This document shows, piece by piece, positions 1 through 9,351 of a stretch of 64,000 nucleotides of DNA. Origin of the DNA: Berberis thunbergii (Eukaryota > Streptophyta > Magnoliopsida > Ranunculales > Berberidaceae); contig QNQO01002063.1 in assembly GCA_003290165.1 (NCBI GenBank), forward strand, positions 62,001 to 126,000. Reading direction: 5' to 3'. The translations under genes were made by a program, and so were the position numbers. The notes beneath the pieces were generated by a model that was not told the origin of the DNA, made no database searches, and saw nothing but the letters and a program-made list of their open reading frames with translations. Positions within the stretch are counted from its first letter, which is position 1, and each line of letters begins with the position of its first letter.

Positions 1-450
1 GAAAGAGTACCAAAGATAAAAATATATAGCTGGTTTCATGTACTGTACTAAGAGTTTGAACTCTAGCAGCCTTGCTGTAGTAGATTTATTGGTTCAATTT
101 GACACCTATTGTCCTTGGGTTTCCCCATTTTAACTCTGTTGTGGCCTAACAAAATGTACTCATGGCACCAACTAATACAGAGTTTTGGCTTCAGGTCAAG
201 GTCCAAGGAAAACCTGAAAAATGCAGAGTTTTGGGTCCATGCATACATATTGGGCAAATTTTGTATGGATTTGAATCGAATAAACTTGTCCTTATGTCTC
301 AATAGGAAAAATGGTTGGGGCTATGATAGTTCTCTCAACTCTTGCATTATAGCTATGTTGTCTAAAGCATTTGTAGTTGGAACAGGATAGGGCAATTATT
401 TGAATGTCATCAATTGCGTGCGTCCTGGAACTGATGATCATATCACACAA
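1..450. other. AT-rich intergenic flank
   Basis: No coding region, RNA gene or clear repeat is recognisable here. Open frames are short, overlap on both strands and lack known motifs. Confidence 0.6.
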
Positions 451-459
451 TATAATTTT

Positions 460-629
460 GGGAAATTCTAAATGACGAGGAAAGGAGCGAGGAAACGGGT
501 GAGGGAGGGGGTGAAGCCGTTCATTCCTTTCGAGATGCGTAAAAGTGTGTATCTTGCTTTTACACATCTCGAGAAAAATGAACGGCTTCACCCCTCTCTC
601 GCCCCTTTCCTCGCTGTGTAGACAAACCC
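460..629. mobile_element. Hairpin MITE, family 1 (copy 1)
   Basis: A 170-bp foldback element: the two halves are near-complete reverse complements (the GAGGAAAGG..GCGAGG arm pairs with CCTCGC at the other end) around a short centre. It is flanked by perfect 9-bp direct repeats TATAATTTT at 451-459 and 630-638. Terminal motif GGGAAATTCTA pairs imperfectly with GGGTTTGTCTA. Long inverted termini and a 9-bp target duplication fit a non-autonomous Mutator-like element. Related copies lie at 6958-7105, 8466-8565 and 39177-39353. Confidence 0.88.
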
Positions 630-638
630 TATAATTTT

Positions 639-1068
639 AATTCCTTTAGATCTGGTTAGGAGGGGGGAAGGTAATAAAATCAAGAGCTAGCACAAGCTAA
701 TTCCATAATACACTGTCATTTCCAATGAAAAAATGGTTTAAATGAGATAAAACAATTTTATATCTAGCTCTCATGGACCATCCATGGCGCATCATGATTA
801 GGGATAAAGTTAATTCTCGCCCACCTTAAATACATTGTCATTTCGAGGTGTGGATTGTTTCAGATGAGTTGTCCCCGGAGCAGATGAGAGGCAAAACATA
901 CAACCTTTCAATGGTTACTCAATAATCATGTATTTTGAGCAAAAGTCGTGTGCTTATGATATCATTGTGCTAGTTCAGCCGGTAAGACTTGCGGTAGATA
1001 ACAATACTAGCTCAGATTTAAACCCCGACAAAGGCATTTAATAGCTTTGGAATACAATAAAAATCCAC
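639..1068. other. Intergenic, no gene seen
   Basis: AT-rich sequence. A weak tRNA-like A-box/B-box pattern at about 965-1025 (TAGTTCAGCCGG, later TTTAAACCCCG) could be a decayed SINE but is not convincing on its own. Confidence 0.5.
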
Positions 1069-1460
1069 TGATGCAAGGAGGGTTTCTAATCTGGGTTTTT
1101 AGAGTTTCTAATTTGCTCTCAAAGTTATTTACTAAATAACGTATTCGTAATCTTTCAATTTAATTAGGAGTCTTTTTAGTTTCCTTTTAAGATTAGGCAT
1201 TACTTTTTCTTTTAGACTGCTTATTATTTTAGTATTTGATTCTAATTTTTCTTTTAAGAATAGGCTGCTTATTATTCTAATTATTTGAGCATTATAAATA
1301 GGGTTTTTCCTCAATATTGTAGAGAGACCTTTGATTTTGACAATCTGAATTGAATATTAGAGTTATTTATCTGTGTTTTGGGCAATTCTATTGTGTTCTT
1401 CCCTGTTAATTATCTTTTGAAACTAGCATACAGAATAATCGCTATTCTGCCCGGCGTTCG
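1069..1460 (+). repeat. 5' LTR of the 1.07-3.9 kb gypsy element
   Basis: About 392 bp, matching 3528-3895 along its length. It contains repeated CTTTTA(A/G)GATTAGGC-like blocks and a TATAAATAG box. Compared with the 3' copy it has an extra GTTTCTAATCTGGG-type duplication near its start and many substitutions, so the insertion is old. Confidence 0.87.
1293..1301 (+). promoter_or_regulatory. LTR TATA box
   Basis: TATAAATAG in the 5' LTR, conserved in the 3' LTR at 3744-3752. The position inside the LTR fits the U3/R promoter of a plant LTR retrotransposon. Confidence 0.65.
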
Positions 1461-1461
1461 T

Positions 1462-1472
1462 TGGTATCAGAG
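1462..1472 (+). other. Primer binding site (tRNA-iMet)
   Basis: TGGTATCAGAG lies one base after the 5' LTR. It is the standard plant retrotransposon primer site complementary to the 3' end of initiator methionine tRNA and fixes the LTR boundary and orientation. Confidence 0.9.
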
Positions 1473-1510
1473 TTTTAGCATCTTCTTGGGTGAGATTTTA
1501 TCAGTTTCTA

Positions 1511-2669
1511 TGGCTGGTGGTCGTGGTCGTCGCAGGCAGGTTATGAACGAGGAAGCTCCTCACCGTGATCGTAGCGTTCAGGATGTGATGATTGAGGATT
1601 TACAGCGGCAAGTTGTAGAGCTAACCCATCGTCTAACGGCGTAGGACTTCGGTAATCGTGAGATGAAATATCACGATTCTAATTCCAGATTAGAAAATTC
1701 GTATCACAATCGTGCTCGATTATGGGAGCGCCGTGGTCGGGATGATCGTCATGAAAATCCCGGTTTCAAAGTAGATCTACCTGAGTTTTCTGGTACGTTA
1801 CAGGGCGAAGGATTCGTGGATTGGTTGAATGAAATAGAGTGTATATTTTAGTATAAGAAAGTTCCAGATCATGTCAAAGTGAAATTGGTTGTCATCAAAC
1901 TCAAAGGCATAGCATCTGCGTGGTGGGAGCAGTTGAAGCGATCACACGACAGGCAGGACCAGGCCAAGATCACTGATTAGGAAAAGATGAAGAAGAAGAT
2001 GAAGGGTCACTTCCTTCTTTTCGGCTACACTTAAACTTTGTTTCAACGACTTCATTCGTTGAGGCAAGGCACGAGATCAGTTGATGATTACACGGAGGAG
2101 TTCTATCAATTGATAGCCCGTAATGACTTATCTGGGATAGAAGAGAAGATGATGACACGGTATTTGGGGGGATTGCGACAATCCCTGCAGGATGTACTCA
2201 GCTTTCATTCACTGTGGACCGTTTCTGAAGCCTACCAGCGTGCACTTGCTGTGAAAAAATAGCAGAACAGGAAGCCTATGATCAGAAGTGATCAAAGCAG
2301 TCGGCCAATTCGCCCTCAAGAATCTCGTCCTACCCAACAGCCACCACAGGGTAATTCTAACTCAAATATTATATGTTTTAGATGTGGTGAACAGTGACAT
2401 AGGGCGGCTGAGTGCAGGAAGTCTGCTATTCAGAAGGGCAACAATCTCCTGGTTAAAGAAGACATGGTAGACGAAATTGAGGAGCTTGTAGAGCATATGT
2501 ATGACGATGATGAAGATGGAGATGTGTTGTATGGAGATGGCCATGAGACTCTAGTCGTTCGTAAGAGTCTACTGACTCCCAATGGTGATTCAAGGGACGA
2601 TTTGTTGAGAACTAATTTTTTCACATGACCCGCACAGTTGCAGATAAAGTCTACAAGATGACCATTGAC
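1511..2669 (+). pseudogene. Degenerate gypsy gag with start of protease
   Basis: The frame opens at the ATG of 1511 with a basic MAGGRGRRRQ stretch and an acidic/coiled segment. A retrotransposon gag domain follows in pieces: DLPEFSGTLQGEGFVDWLNE, then an AWWEQL motif, then LRQGTRSVDDYTEEFYQL. In-frame stops at the ends of the 1511-1644 and 1663-1851 segments, and further breaks, inactivate it. A CCHC zinc knuckle (CFRCGEQ..H....C) at about 2373-2417 has a stop where the glycine before His belongs. At about 2618-2669 the sequence resembles the start of a gypsy aspartic protease (FFH...VADKVYKMTID) and then switches abruptly to OGDH. In an intact element gag forms the particle shell; here it is non-functional. 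Confidence 0.85.
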
Positions 2670-3348
2670 TAAACAGTTGGAGAAGCACTTGTTTTTGCTA
2701 CATTGCTAGTGGAAGGTAATCATGTTCGGTTGAGTGGCAAGGATGTTGAAAGAGGTACTTTTTAGTCACAGACATTTGGTAGTCCATGACCAGGAAATGG
2801 GTGAGAAATATTGTCCACTGGACATTTTTCTCATGAACCAAAATGAAGAGATGTTTACCATCAACAACAGTTCGCTTTCGGAGTTTGGTGTCCTCGGATT
2901 TGAATTGGGCTATTCAATGGAAAATCCAAATTCATTGGTTATATGGGAGGCCCAATTTGGTGATTTCGCTAATGGTGCTCAGGTGATATTTGATAATTTT
3001 TTTAGTAGTGGGGAGTCTAAATGGCTCTGCCAGACAGGACTTGTGGTGCTTCTTCCCCATGATTATGATGGTCAAGGCCTTGAACATTCAAGTGCAAGAT
3101 TGAAACGTTTCCTTTAGATGAGCGATGATAATCCATATGTTATTCCTGAGATGGACGCCACACTTAGGAAGCAGGTCCAGGAGTGCAATTGGCAAGTTGT
3201 CAACGTCACGACTCCTGCAAATTATTTCCATGTTTTGCATCGCCAGATACATAGAGATTTCCGTAAGCCACTCATTGTGATGTCTCCCAAGAACCAGCTT
3301 CGTCACAAAGACTGCAAATTGAATCTCTCCGAGGTTGATGAAGTCAAG
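2667..3348 (+). pseudogene. Captured fragment of 2-oxoglutarate dehydrogenase E1 (OGDH), inside the LTR element
   Basis: Roughly 225 codons match the C-terminal half of the thiamine-diphosphate-dependent E1 subunit of the mitochondrial 2-oxoglutarate dehydrogenase complex. Recognisable blocks in order: [123 protein letters not shown] and [11 protein letters not shown]. The copy is continuous across this span, suggesting an mRNA origin if the host gene has introns here. It is dead: a stop at 2670-2672 at the junction, an extra T in the T-run near 2760 shifts frame, and a Gln codon became TAG at 3115-3117. The fragment lacks the rest of the enzyme. It lies on the element's coding strand between protease remnant and 3' end, as in transduplication by plant retrotransposons. 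Confidence 0.9.
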
Positions 3349-3527
3349 GAATTGATTATTATAGTAAAGGAGTATGTGCTAGATTTGCAGATGGAGCTCA
3401 AGAGAAGGGAAATGAAAGAGAATCCAGTACGCCTGCAAGAACTAACAGAGTTTTCTGACATGATGCCAAAGGATTCCAATGAAGTTATTGTGAACTCGAA
3501 GACGAGTTCTTTTCAACCTGAGGCGAC
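3349..3527 (+). pseudogene. 3' tail of the element's open frame, origin unclear
   Basis: The frame continues past the OGDH match with about 60 codons rich in Glu/Lys (for example [20 protein letters not shown], predicted helical) and ends [15 protein letters not shown] against the 3' LTR. The last part resembles C-terminal tails of gypsy polyproteins in style only. It may be remaining pol sequence or a second captured host fragment; I cannot identify it. Confidence 0.4.
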
Positions 3528-3895
3528 TGATGCAAGAGGGTTTCTAGGGTTCCTAATTTGCTCTCAAAGTTATTTACTAAATAATTTATTCGTAATCTTT
3601 CAATTTAATTAGGAGTCTTTTTAGTTACCTTTTAGGATTAGGCATTACTTTTTCTTTTAGGAATAGACTGCTTATTATTTTAGTATTTGATTCTAATTTT
3701 TCTTTTAGGATTAGGCTGCTTATTATTCAAGTTATTTGAGCACTATAAATAGAATTCTTCCTCAATATCGTAGAGAGGCTTTTAATTTTGATAATTTGAA
3801 TTGAACATTAGAGTTATTTATTTGTGGTTTAGACAATTCTCTTATACTCTTCCCTAAAATTAGCCTACAAAATAATCGTTATTCGCCCGGCATCA
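3528..3895 (+). repeat. 3' LTR of the 1.07-3.9 kb gypsy element
   Basis: About 368 bp, starting TGATGCAAGAGGG and ending GCCCGGCATCA, aligned with 1069-1460. It contains the second TATAAATAG box at 3744-3752. No clear polypurine tract precedes it. Confidence 0.87.
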
Positions 3896-5215
3896 CCCTC
3901 TCACCTTGAAATCAATAAAAAAACACACCCTTGTGAAAATTTGCATAAAGTTTTGTACAACCAGTGAAGCTATTATAGATGAGACTGGAAGTCACGAGGG
4001 GTTTCTATTTCAGCCACCTTTATCGTCCTTCCAAACAGGATAAAAACCAGTCTGAGTTTCTCCTTGTTTTTTCTACTGTCATGCATCCTCATTGACAGTG
4101 AGGAAGAAGATTCCAATTCGTCATCTCATATTATATCTCCTTTTGAAAACCATGCAAAGTTCAAAAACCAAAACAGTGTTCTTATTAGCTCATCGTTCTA
4201 AAGTGGTTGTTGTAGGTGAAAAAGATAGGTGAAATTTTCATGGATGATGTTGGGACTTTGAGACAAAGTGGGCCTTTTTGGTCTCCATAGAGAGTGAGCA
4301 AAGACAAAGGAGGTGATATCAGGTTGCCTTTACAAAGTGATATGAACAAGGAGATGGGTGTAACTACAATACCGAAAGTTTTGATAAAAGATAGAACAGA
4401 CGAAGAGATATACAGACTGCAATTGCAGGTGGTTCTATGTTCCCTAGCTAAATATAGCATGTGCACATATGGCACCCCATACCATGCACCCACATTTATT
4501 CTCCCACTCTCTGGCGTTTTCGCATACTAGTAATTCATTTTCTACCATGGTAGCTTTCTGTGGGTGCCTTCAATTATAGTGGACATATGCCGCGGCAGAG
4601 TTCAAGTTTCAAACATGTGATACCATCTGGCAAAAGTCTTAAAAATTAATTGATTGTTTGTAACATGCATTCCAAAATTTCAGGCAGCAATATCAGGAGG
4701 GATATTACTTTTCACCATTGTTGACTACAAACAATCTGGACTCAAAAGAAAAAGAAATGTTCCCACTTCTATAAGATCAGAATTCAAAGTAGTGACACTC
4801 TATAGTCTATACTTAGTCTCGCAAAAATTTTATCTTCTGCGAGACTTCGTTATACCTCGAAACGAGCCACATGTCCAACAATTTCTACCTTTAAGAGTGA
4901 AGTTTCAATTATTCCACAACTAAAATCAATAGTGGCGTAATAACTTTATAAAGTAAATAGTGTTGGTGAATTCATATATGTTCGACAGATCTCCATCATC
5001 CATGCCCAAATATGATGATGACATACTTGTAGTGTTGAAGCTAAACCGGAGCTTTCCCTTTCCTAGACAATGTTGAAATCTTTTTGAAAGGGGGTGATTG
5101 TCAGGTTTAATGTCTAAACTTTTCTCCACAACTCCAAAAAATGAAGCAAATCAAGTCTTCTTTTACTCAACAACATTTCCTTAATTTAGGGTTCTTTGTC
5201 TAAAATTCTTTTTTG
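3896..5215. other. Intergenic, no gene recognised
   Basis: AT-rich DNA with short open frames (for example 4294-4530 and 4654-4923 on the plus strand) that show no known domain, no codon-use signal I can see and no splice-supported extension. I see no defined element here. Confidence 0.5.
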
Positions 5216-5416
5216 TTAAAAAAAGAAGGTAGATTTTAACCTTCTAGGAAATTTTCTATGCAAGACTTGTTGAAGACATACATACTTTTTTGTTTTTTTT
5301 TGCCAAACATGACTATTTTTTTGCCTACGAATCAAGGAATGTCCAGACACTATGAAAGTGTCAAAAATTAATTCTCTGAAAAAGATTACAAGCCGAACGA
5401 CTCCTGGCATTTGCAT
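5216..5416 (-). mobile_element. 3' end relic of an L1-type LINE
   Basis: The minus strand reads VVRLVIFFRELIFDTFIVSG then HSLI, matching the last residues of the LINE ORF2 at 55978-56469 (LGFDSFIVSWHSLI). Nucleotides 5325-5400 (AATCAAGGAATGTCCAGACA and onward) align with the LINE 3' end at 55982-56050. Only about 100-200 bp remain, as expected for a heavily 5'-truncated or decayed copy. Confidence 0.7.
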
Positions 5417-5420
5417 TGGC

Positions 5421-6957
5421 TAATAAGTCATTAGTGACTATGGTGACTATGGTAGAAAGAAAGGTTAATAAGATCTAGTCATGATGTCTTAATATTAAGA
5501 AACACTAATGAACATCTTAGGCCCATATGTAGTCCTCTCTAAACTTTTTTGCACCTAATGAGAAGTTTTGCATGGGTTTGGAGGTATCTTTGACTCTCAT
5601 GTTGCATCAGTTCTTTGGTGACTTTCTTCTTGTCTGGTGCTGAGTTGTTGGTAGTGAAGTACTTGTTATTTTCTTCTCCTAAATGATGCTAGCTTAGCTA
5701 GGTGCCCTGTCAATAGGGTTCCTCAGCTAGCTAAGAGAAAAAACACACCATTTTTTTCCTATATGTCATAATTGGTAGTATATCTCTCTCCCATTGAAGG
5801 GGTGTGTCCTAGAGAGCTACAACCTACTTGTGCGATTGTTCAAAACAAAAATTAGGAAGAAAGAAAAAAGGCAGACAAAATCTGTAATTAGTTGGTAAAT
5901 TTTAACCTACTCTAGCCCCAAACCAATCAAGAGATTGCAATAAGAGAAAAAGACTACATTATTGCATGCATTCACAGTGTAAAAACTAAAAAAAGTAAAT
6001 AAAAATTAGAAATAAATAATAGAGTGAGTCTAGGAAATCAGGTTTCGCAACCAGAATGTCATGATATGACGTCATTAAAGGTAATTTTTTACAAGCTCGA
6101 AATACAAATAAACAAAAACATTTATTCTTTATAATAATGCAATTATACTAGTTAATGTACGATGTCAACACATGGTGCAACTGAACTAATCAGTCGAGTA
6201 TAAGTAAATACCATATCTAACTATTTAATTAAGAGATTTTAAACAACATTGTTTGGACTAACCATGATGTAATAGGCTCATGGAAACTTAATCAATAAAG
6301 AATTATTGACAATATAAAGTGATGAAATAAAAAAATGTATAAAATTGTTGAAAAAAAAATGCGCAAACTGGATTAATTAATACGAAATGATGACGAACAA
6401 GCAAGACAATTTTCTGTTGCACATTCCACATGCATGATATGATCGACCAATATCCTAGGTAATTAAATTGTTGTTTATTTCATTCAAATTGAATATTCTA
6501 ATCTTCTAATTAATTAATTAATCCATTTGAAGCTTCCATGCATATATACTTGTCACTCACTTCACATATAGTATCATGGGCAATGTCGAAACCAATAAGC
6601 CGCATATCTTGGATAAGTATTTATTTATAATTTTTTTTTAAAAATACTAGGAAATCAGGATGACGTGTCCTGATCTTGAAATTAAGAATGATGAATTTTT
6701 TTTTAATATTTATGTGTATCTCGAGATTGTAAAAACCTGTCTAAATTTTATTCCCAACAATGATCTTATATTTAGAGATGTGTGTTACGAGATCATCTTA
6801 TGGGAGACAGGAATCACAGCTCATGTACCCAAAATATAATCAATTTGGTGTGAACACATTACTTTAATTAATCTCTTTAAAGCCAATAATACTAAACAAG
6901 TAAATTTCAATATCACCCTCGTTATTAGCAATATAAACGCGTTAATCTTCTTAATAA
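5421..6957. other. AT-rich intergenic with partial MITE family 2 traces
   Basis: No gene recognised. Two stretches, about 6030-6110 (CTAGGAAATCAGGTTTCGCA) and 6643-6765 (ACTAGGAAATCAGGATGACG, later TGTGTATCTCGAGATTGTAA), match one arm and part of the middle of the hairpin element at 8074-8243. A short imperfect inverted repeat built on CTTAGCTAG / CTAGCTAAG lies at about 5692-5736. Confidence 0.5.
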
Positions 6958-7105
6958 GGGGAATTCTAATTGGCGAGGAAACGGGTGAGGGAGGAAGGTG
7001 GAACCCTCCATTCTCCTTGAAATGCATGAGTGCACACATCTCGAGGGAAATAAAGGGTTCCAACCCCCTCCCTCTCGCCCATTTCCTCGCCAATTAGAGA
7101 AGCCC
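6958..7105. mobile_element. Hairpin MITE, family 1 (copy 2)
   Basis: A 148-bp foldback element flanked by perfect 9-bp direct repeats TCTTAATAA (6949-6957 and 7106-7114). Terminal inverted repeats start GGGGAATTCTAATTGGCGAG and GGGCTTCTCTAATTGGCGAG and continue through most of each arm. Confidence 0.9.
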
Positions 7106-7145
7106 TCTTAATAATGACTTATTTAAAATGCTTATTGTTCATGGA

Positions 7146-7250
7146 GTAATTCTAGCTGGCCTGGGAATCCAGCGAGGTTGACTGCCTGGGAGGGGTGAAA
7201 TTACATTTTTACCCCTCCTTTTTAACACTTTTTCTAAAACGTACAAAGTT
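7146..7250. mobile_element. Partial MITE, family 3
   Basis: Begins GAGTAATTCTAGCTGGCCTG, the terminal motif of the family-3 hairpins, followed by GACTGCCTGGGAGGGG and a TTTTTACCCC block also found in other family members. The opposite terminus is not evident, so boundaries are approximate. Confidence 0.5.
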
Positions 7251-7436
7251 TTAAAAAATAACTTTTTGCCTTATATTTTTAGCTAAGTTGATAAAACAAG
7301 AAGGGCTTTATTAGGTACATTTTAGTTAACTTGAAATGGAAATGAAAAGTAAAGCCAGTGGACTTCCAAGTGTCATTTTGTTTGGCCAACGCGTATGCTT
7401 TTATGGATAGTTCATCACTCAATTATTTCAAAAAAA

Positions 7437-7583
7437 TCTAGAGAGCTAGGAGAGCGACAAGGGGTTCTGTTTTTGTATGATTGTGTTGGATTGGATTATT
7501 ATGAGCATTTTTAGGATGATGAATGGTATTGGGCTTGGCCTTGGCCTGGCTTGGATCTGACTTGACTGGCCTAGCTCTCTAGA
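7437..7583. mobile_element. MITE, family 6
   Basis: A 147-bp element with terminal inverted repeats TCTAGAGAGCTAGG. Its centre (TGATTGTGTTGGATTGG, AGGATGATGAATGGTATTGG) matches the element at 24259-24381 and its duplicate near 44494-44602. No clear target duplication could be assigned because the flanks are A-rich. Confidence 0.7.
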
Positions 7584-7604
7584 AAAGTTCCAATTAATCA
7601 CTGC

Positions 7605-7790
7605 CCCAATTTTAGGCAGTCAAACTTTATAGCCACTTTTTAGTCAGATTGTGTATTTTTTTACACTTCTATCCTTTTTATAGATAATGTTTGTGGTTGT
7701 ATTTTAAGGGAAATGAACAAAAGTGTAAAAACACCCGAATCTACCAAAAAAATGGCTTTAAAGCCTGGCTGCCCAAATAAACTCTATTCA
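7605..7790. mobile_element. Hairpin MITE, family 3
   Basis: An imperfect inverted repeat of about 185 bp: TTTTAGGCAGTCAAACTTTA at the left pairs with GGCTTTAAAGCCTGGCTGCC at the right, and TTTTTTTACACTT pairs with AAGTGTAAAAACA in the interior. It shares its layout (inner ACACTTTTACCCC-like blocks) with 7842-8047 and 37631-37802. Ends approximate. Confidence 0.6.
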
Positions 7791-7841
7791 CTGAGTTCCC
7801 ACTGTTGTCCTTACCCATAATCTTTTTCATAATATTCATAT

Positions 7842-8047
7842 GAGTAAGTCAAGCCAGTCAGGTTTGCTAGCATTTTTTTTGCCAAGTTTTAATTTTTTTT
7901 TTTACACTTTTTACCCCTTCTCATTAATATACAATCACAAACACCACCAATAAAATGGGTAAAAATGTATTTTTTTTTTTTTTTTTTTAAAAAAAAACTC
8001 AAATTTGACAAAAAATGGCTAGCAAACACAGCTGGCTAGAATTGTTG
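7842..8047. mobile_element. Hairpin MITE, family 3 (best local copy)
   Basis: A 206-bp element: GAGTAAGTCAAGCCAGTCAG at the left and, reverse-complemented, CAACAATTCTAGCCAGCTGT at the right, with paired GCTAGC blocks further in. The flanks TATTCATAT (7833-7841) and TATTCAGAT (8048-8056) form a 9-bp direct repeat with one mismatch. Confidence 0.78.
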
Positions 8048-8073
8048 TATTCAGATTAAGCTAATAATTATGA

Positions 8074-8243
8074 AAATACTAGGAAATCAGGTTTTTGTTA
8101 CTAGGTTTTACAACTAAGAAAATGTGGCGTTATCTTGAATGAATGATAAAATTTTCAAAGTATTTATGTGTATCTCGAGATTGTAAAAAATCTCTTATGA
8201 TAATTTCATATCATCCTGATTGCAAAACCTAATTCTCCAGCCT
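8074..8243. mobile_element. Hairpin MITE, family 2
   Basis: The left end AATACTAGGAAATCAGGTTT and the right end (reverse complement GGCTGGAGAATTAGGTTTTG, then CAATCAGGATGATATG) form long imperfect inverted repeats. Related copies lie at 38646-38822, 53521-53690 and 61369-61516. Boundaries are accurate to about 10 bp. Confidence 0.65.
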
Positions 8244-8465
8244 CATAATATCAAGCACACAGTAACCTTCATGTATGTAATGTGAAACAAAATTTCCATT
8301 TATTTGTTTCAAATATGTGAGTTGTGAGTAGCCACGCGCAATCAAAATCAACCCAAATATGGAATTTTATCGCATTAGTTACATAGAAAAATGGCATATT
8401 GTAAGCACACACGCACATAACACATAAAGGAATGGGATAGATAGAAATCTTCGTCAAACATTTTG

Positions 8466-8565
8466 GGGAAATTCTAAATCTCGAGGGAAAGAGCGAGGAA
8501 ACCCCCCGCCACCTCCTTTTCCTCGCTGGTTTCCTCGCCCTTTCCCTCGACACATAGAATCACTC
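8466..8565. mobile_element. Hairpin MITE, family 1 (copy 3, short)
   Basis: A 100-bp element with perfect 9-bp target duplications AACATTTTG (8457-8465 and 8566-8574). Termini GGGAAATTCTA and GAGTGATTCTA. Inner arms GAGGGAAAGAGCGAGGAAAC and GTTTCCTCGCCCTTTCCCTC fold back almost directly on each other. Confidence 0.88.
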
Positions 8566-8574
8566 AACATTTTG

Positions 8575-9351
8575 ACAGCTAAAAAATCAGCCACTGCATT
8601 AGCTTCCCTTCTAAATGACATCCCTTAAACATGAGATTAAAAAAAAGGAAATCACCAATAAAGAAAAAAAGGGACTCGTTACGAAAAGAAAAAAAAAACA
8701 ATAAGGGCACCCACATGTGTTGAAAGCTAAGTAAATGAGTGAGTGAGATCCAATAAAAGTCGGTTCAAACGTCGGCAAATGTGACCTGAACTCACCTGCA
8801 GGCACCAATCTCGGCGTTGCAACTAATACTCTATATCGTAACAAGTTAACATAATTTAATTTGCTCATATAATACTAATACTTGATTAATTTATCTAAAA
8901 CTAATCTCATATAATTATAAATTTCTTTTTGACTATTTTTGTTTGTTTAACATTTAAGCAACAATCTTAATTAACTTGATCAGTTAGTACGTCTTGCTCT
9001 GAATCATACTTAGGTGGTGTTTGTTTTTTGTTTTTGAATTCCGATTCTATGTCAGAAGTGGACACGTGTTGCTTCTGACAAGTTCGGAGTGAAACATACG
9101 AAATTTAAAATTATTATGAAAAATAAAAAAGAGTAAATTTTCAATAATAAAATTTTTACTTGATCATGATCAACTCAGTTTTTACGGACAAAGCTTTGGG
9201 ACACTTCAAATCCATATGTACAACATGGAGTGAGTGTTCATTGCTACATCCAAAAAGGGAAAAACCGAGGAAAAATTACAAAAAAAAATGGTACAATTTT
9301 GGTAGCTAGCTAGGGGGATTAATGGATATAATTATCAAACACTAAGTGAAA
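8575..9351. other. 3' flank of the ACC synthase gene
   Basis: AT-rich sequence without a recognisable gene. The ACC synthase 3' untranslated region and poly(A) site must lie in the part next to 9352, but no single signal stands out. Confidence 0.5.

Larger units (their letters stand above)
1069..3895 (+). mobile_element. Non-autonomous Ty3/gypsy LTR element carrying a captured OGDH fragment
   Basis: A 2.8-kb element with two LTRs in direct orientation (1069-1460 and 3528-3895), each starting TGATGCAAG and ending in a CCCGGC box (TCA at the 3' copy, mutated in the 5' copy). A tRNA-Met primer binding site follows the 5' LTR directly. Inside are a degraded gag, a CCHC knuckle with a stop, the first residues of an aspartic protease, then about 680 bp of host 2-oxoglutarate dehydrogenase E1 sequence in place of RT, RNase H and integrase. 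It cannot encode its own replication and would depend on a relative. No convincing target-site duplication is visible (tccac before, ccctc after), so the ends may be eroded. Confidence 0.87.

Noticed and set aside
109..390. Open frame of 93 codons near the window start
   Set aside because: Overlapped by equally long frames on the other strand, no motif, no splice extension; looks like chance in AT-rich DNA.
1064..3900. 5-bp target-site duplication of the first gypsy element
   Set aside because: The flanks (tccac and ccctc) do not match convincingly, so none is claimed.
4294..4923. Two plus-strand open frames with Met starts
   Set aside because: No recognisable domain, many frames of similar size nearby, no consistent exon structure.
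8269..8553. Minus-strand frame rich in Arg at its start
   Set aside because: The Arg-rich part is simply the family-1 MITE arm translated; not a gene.
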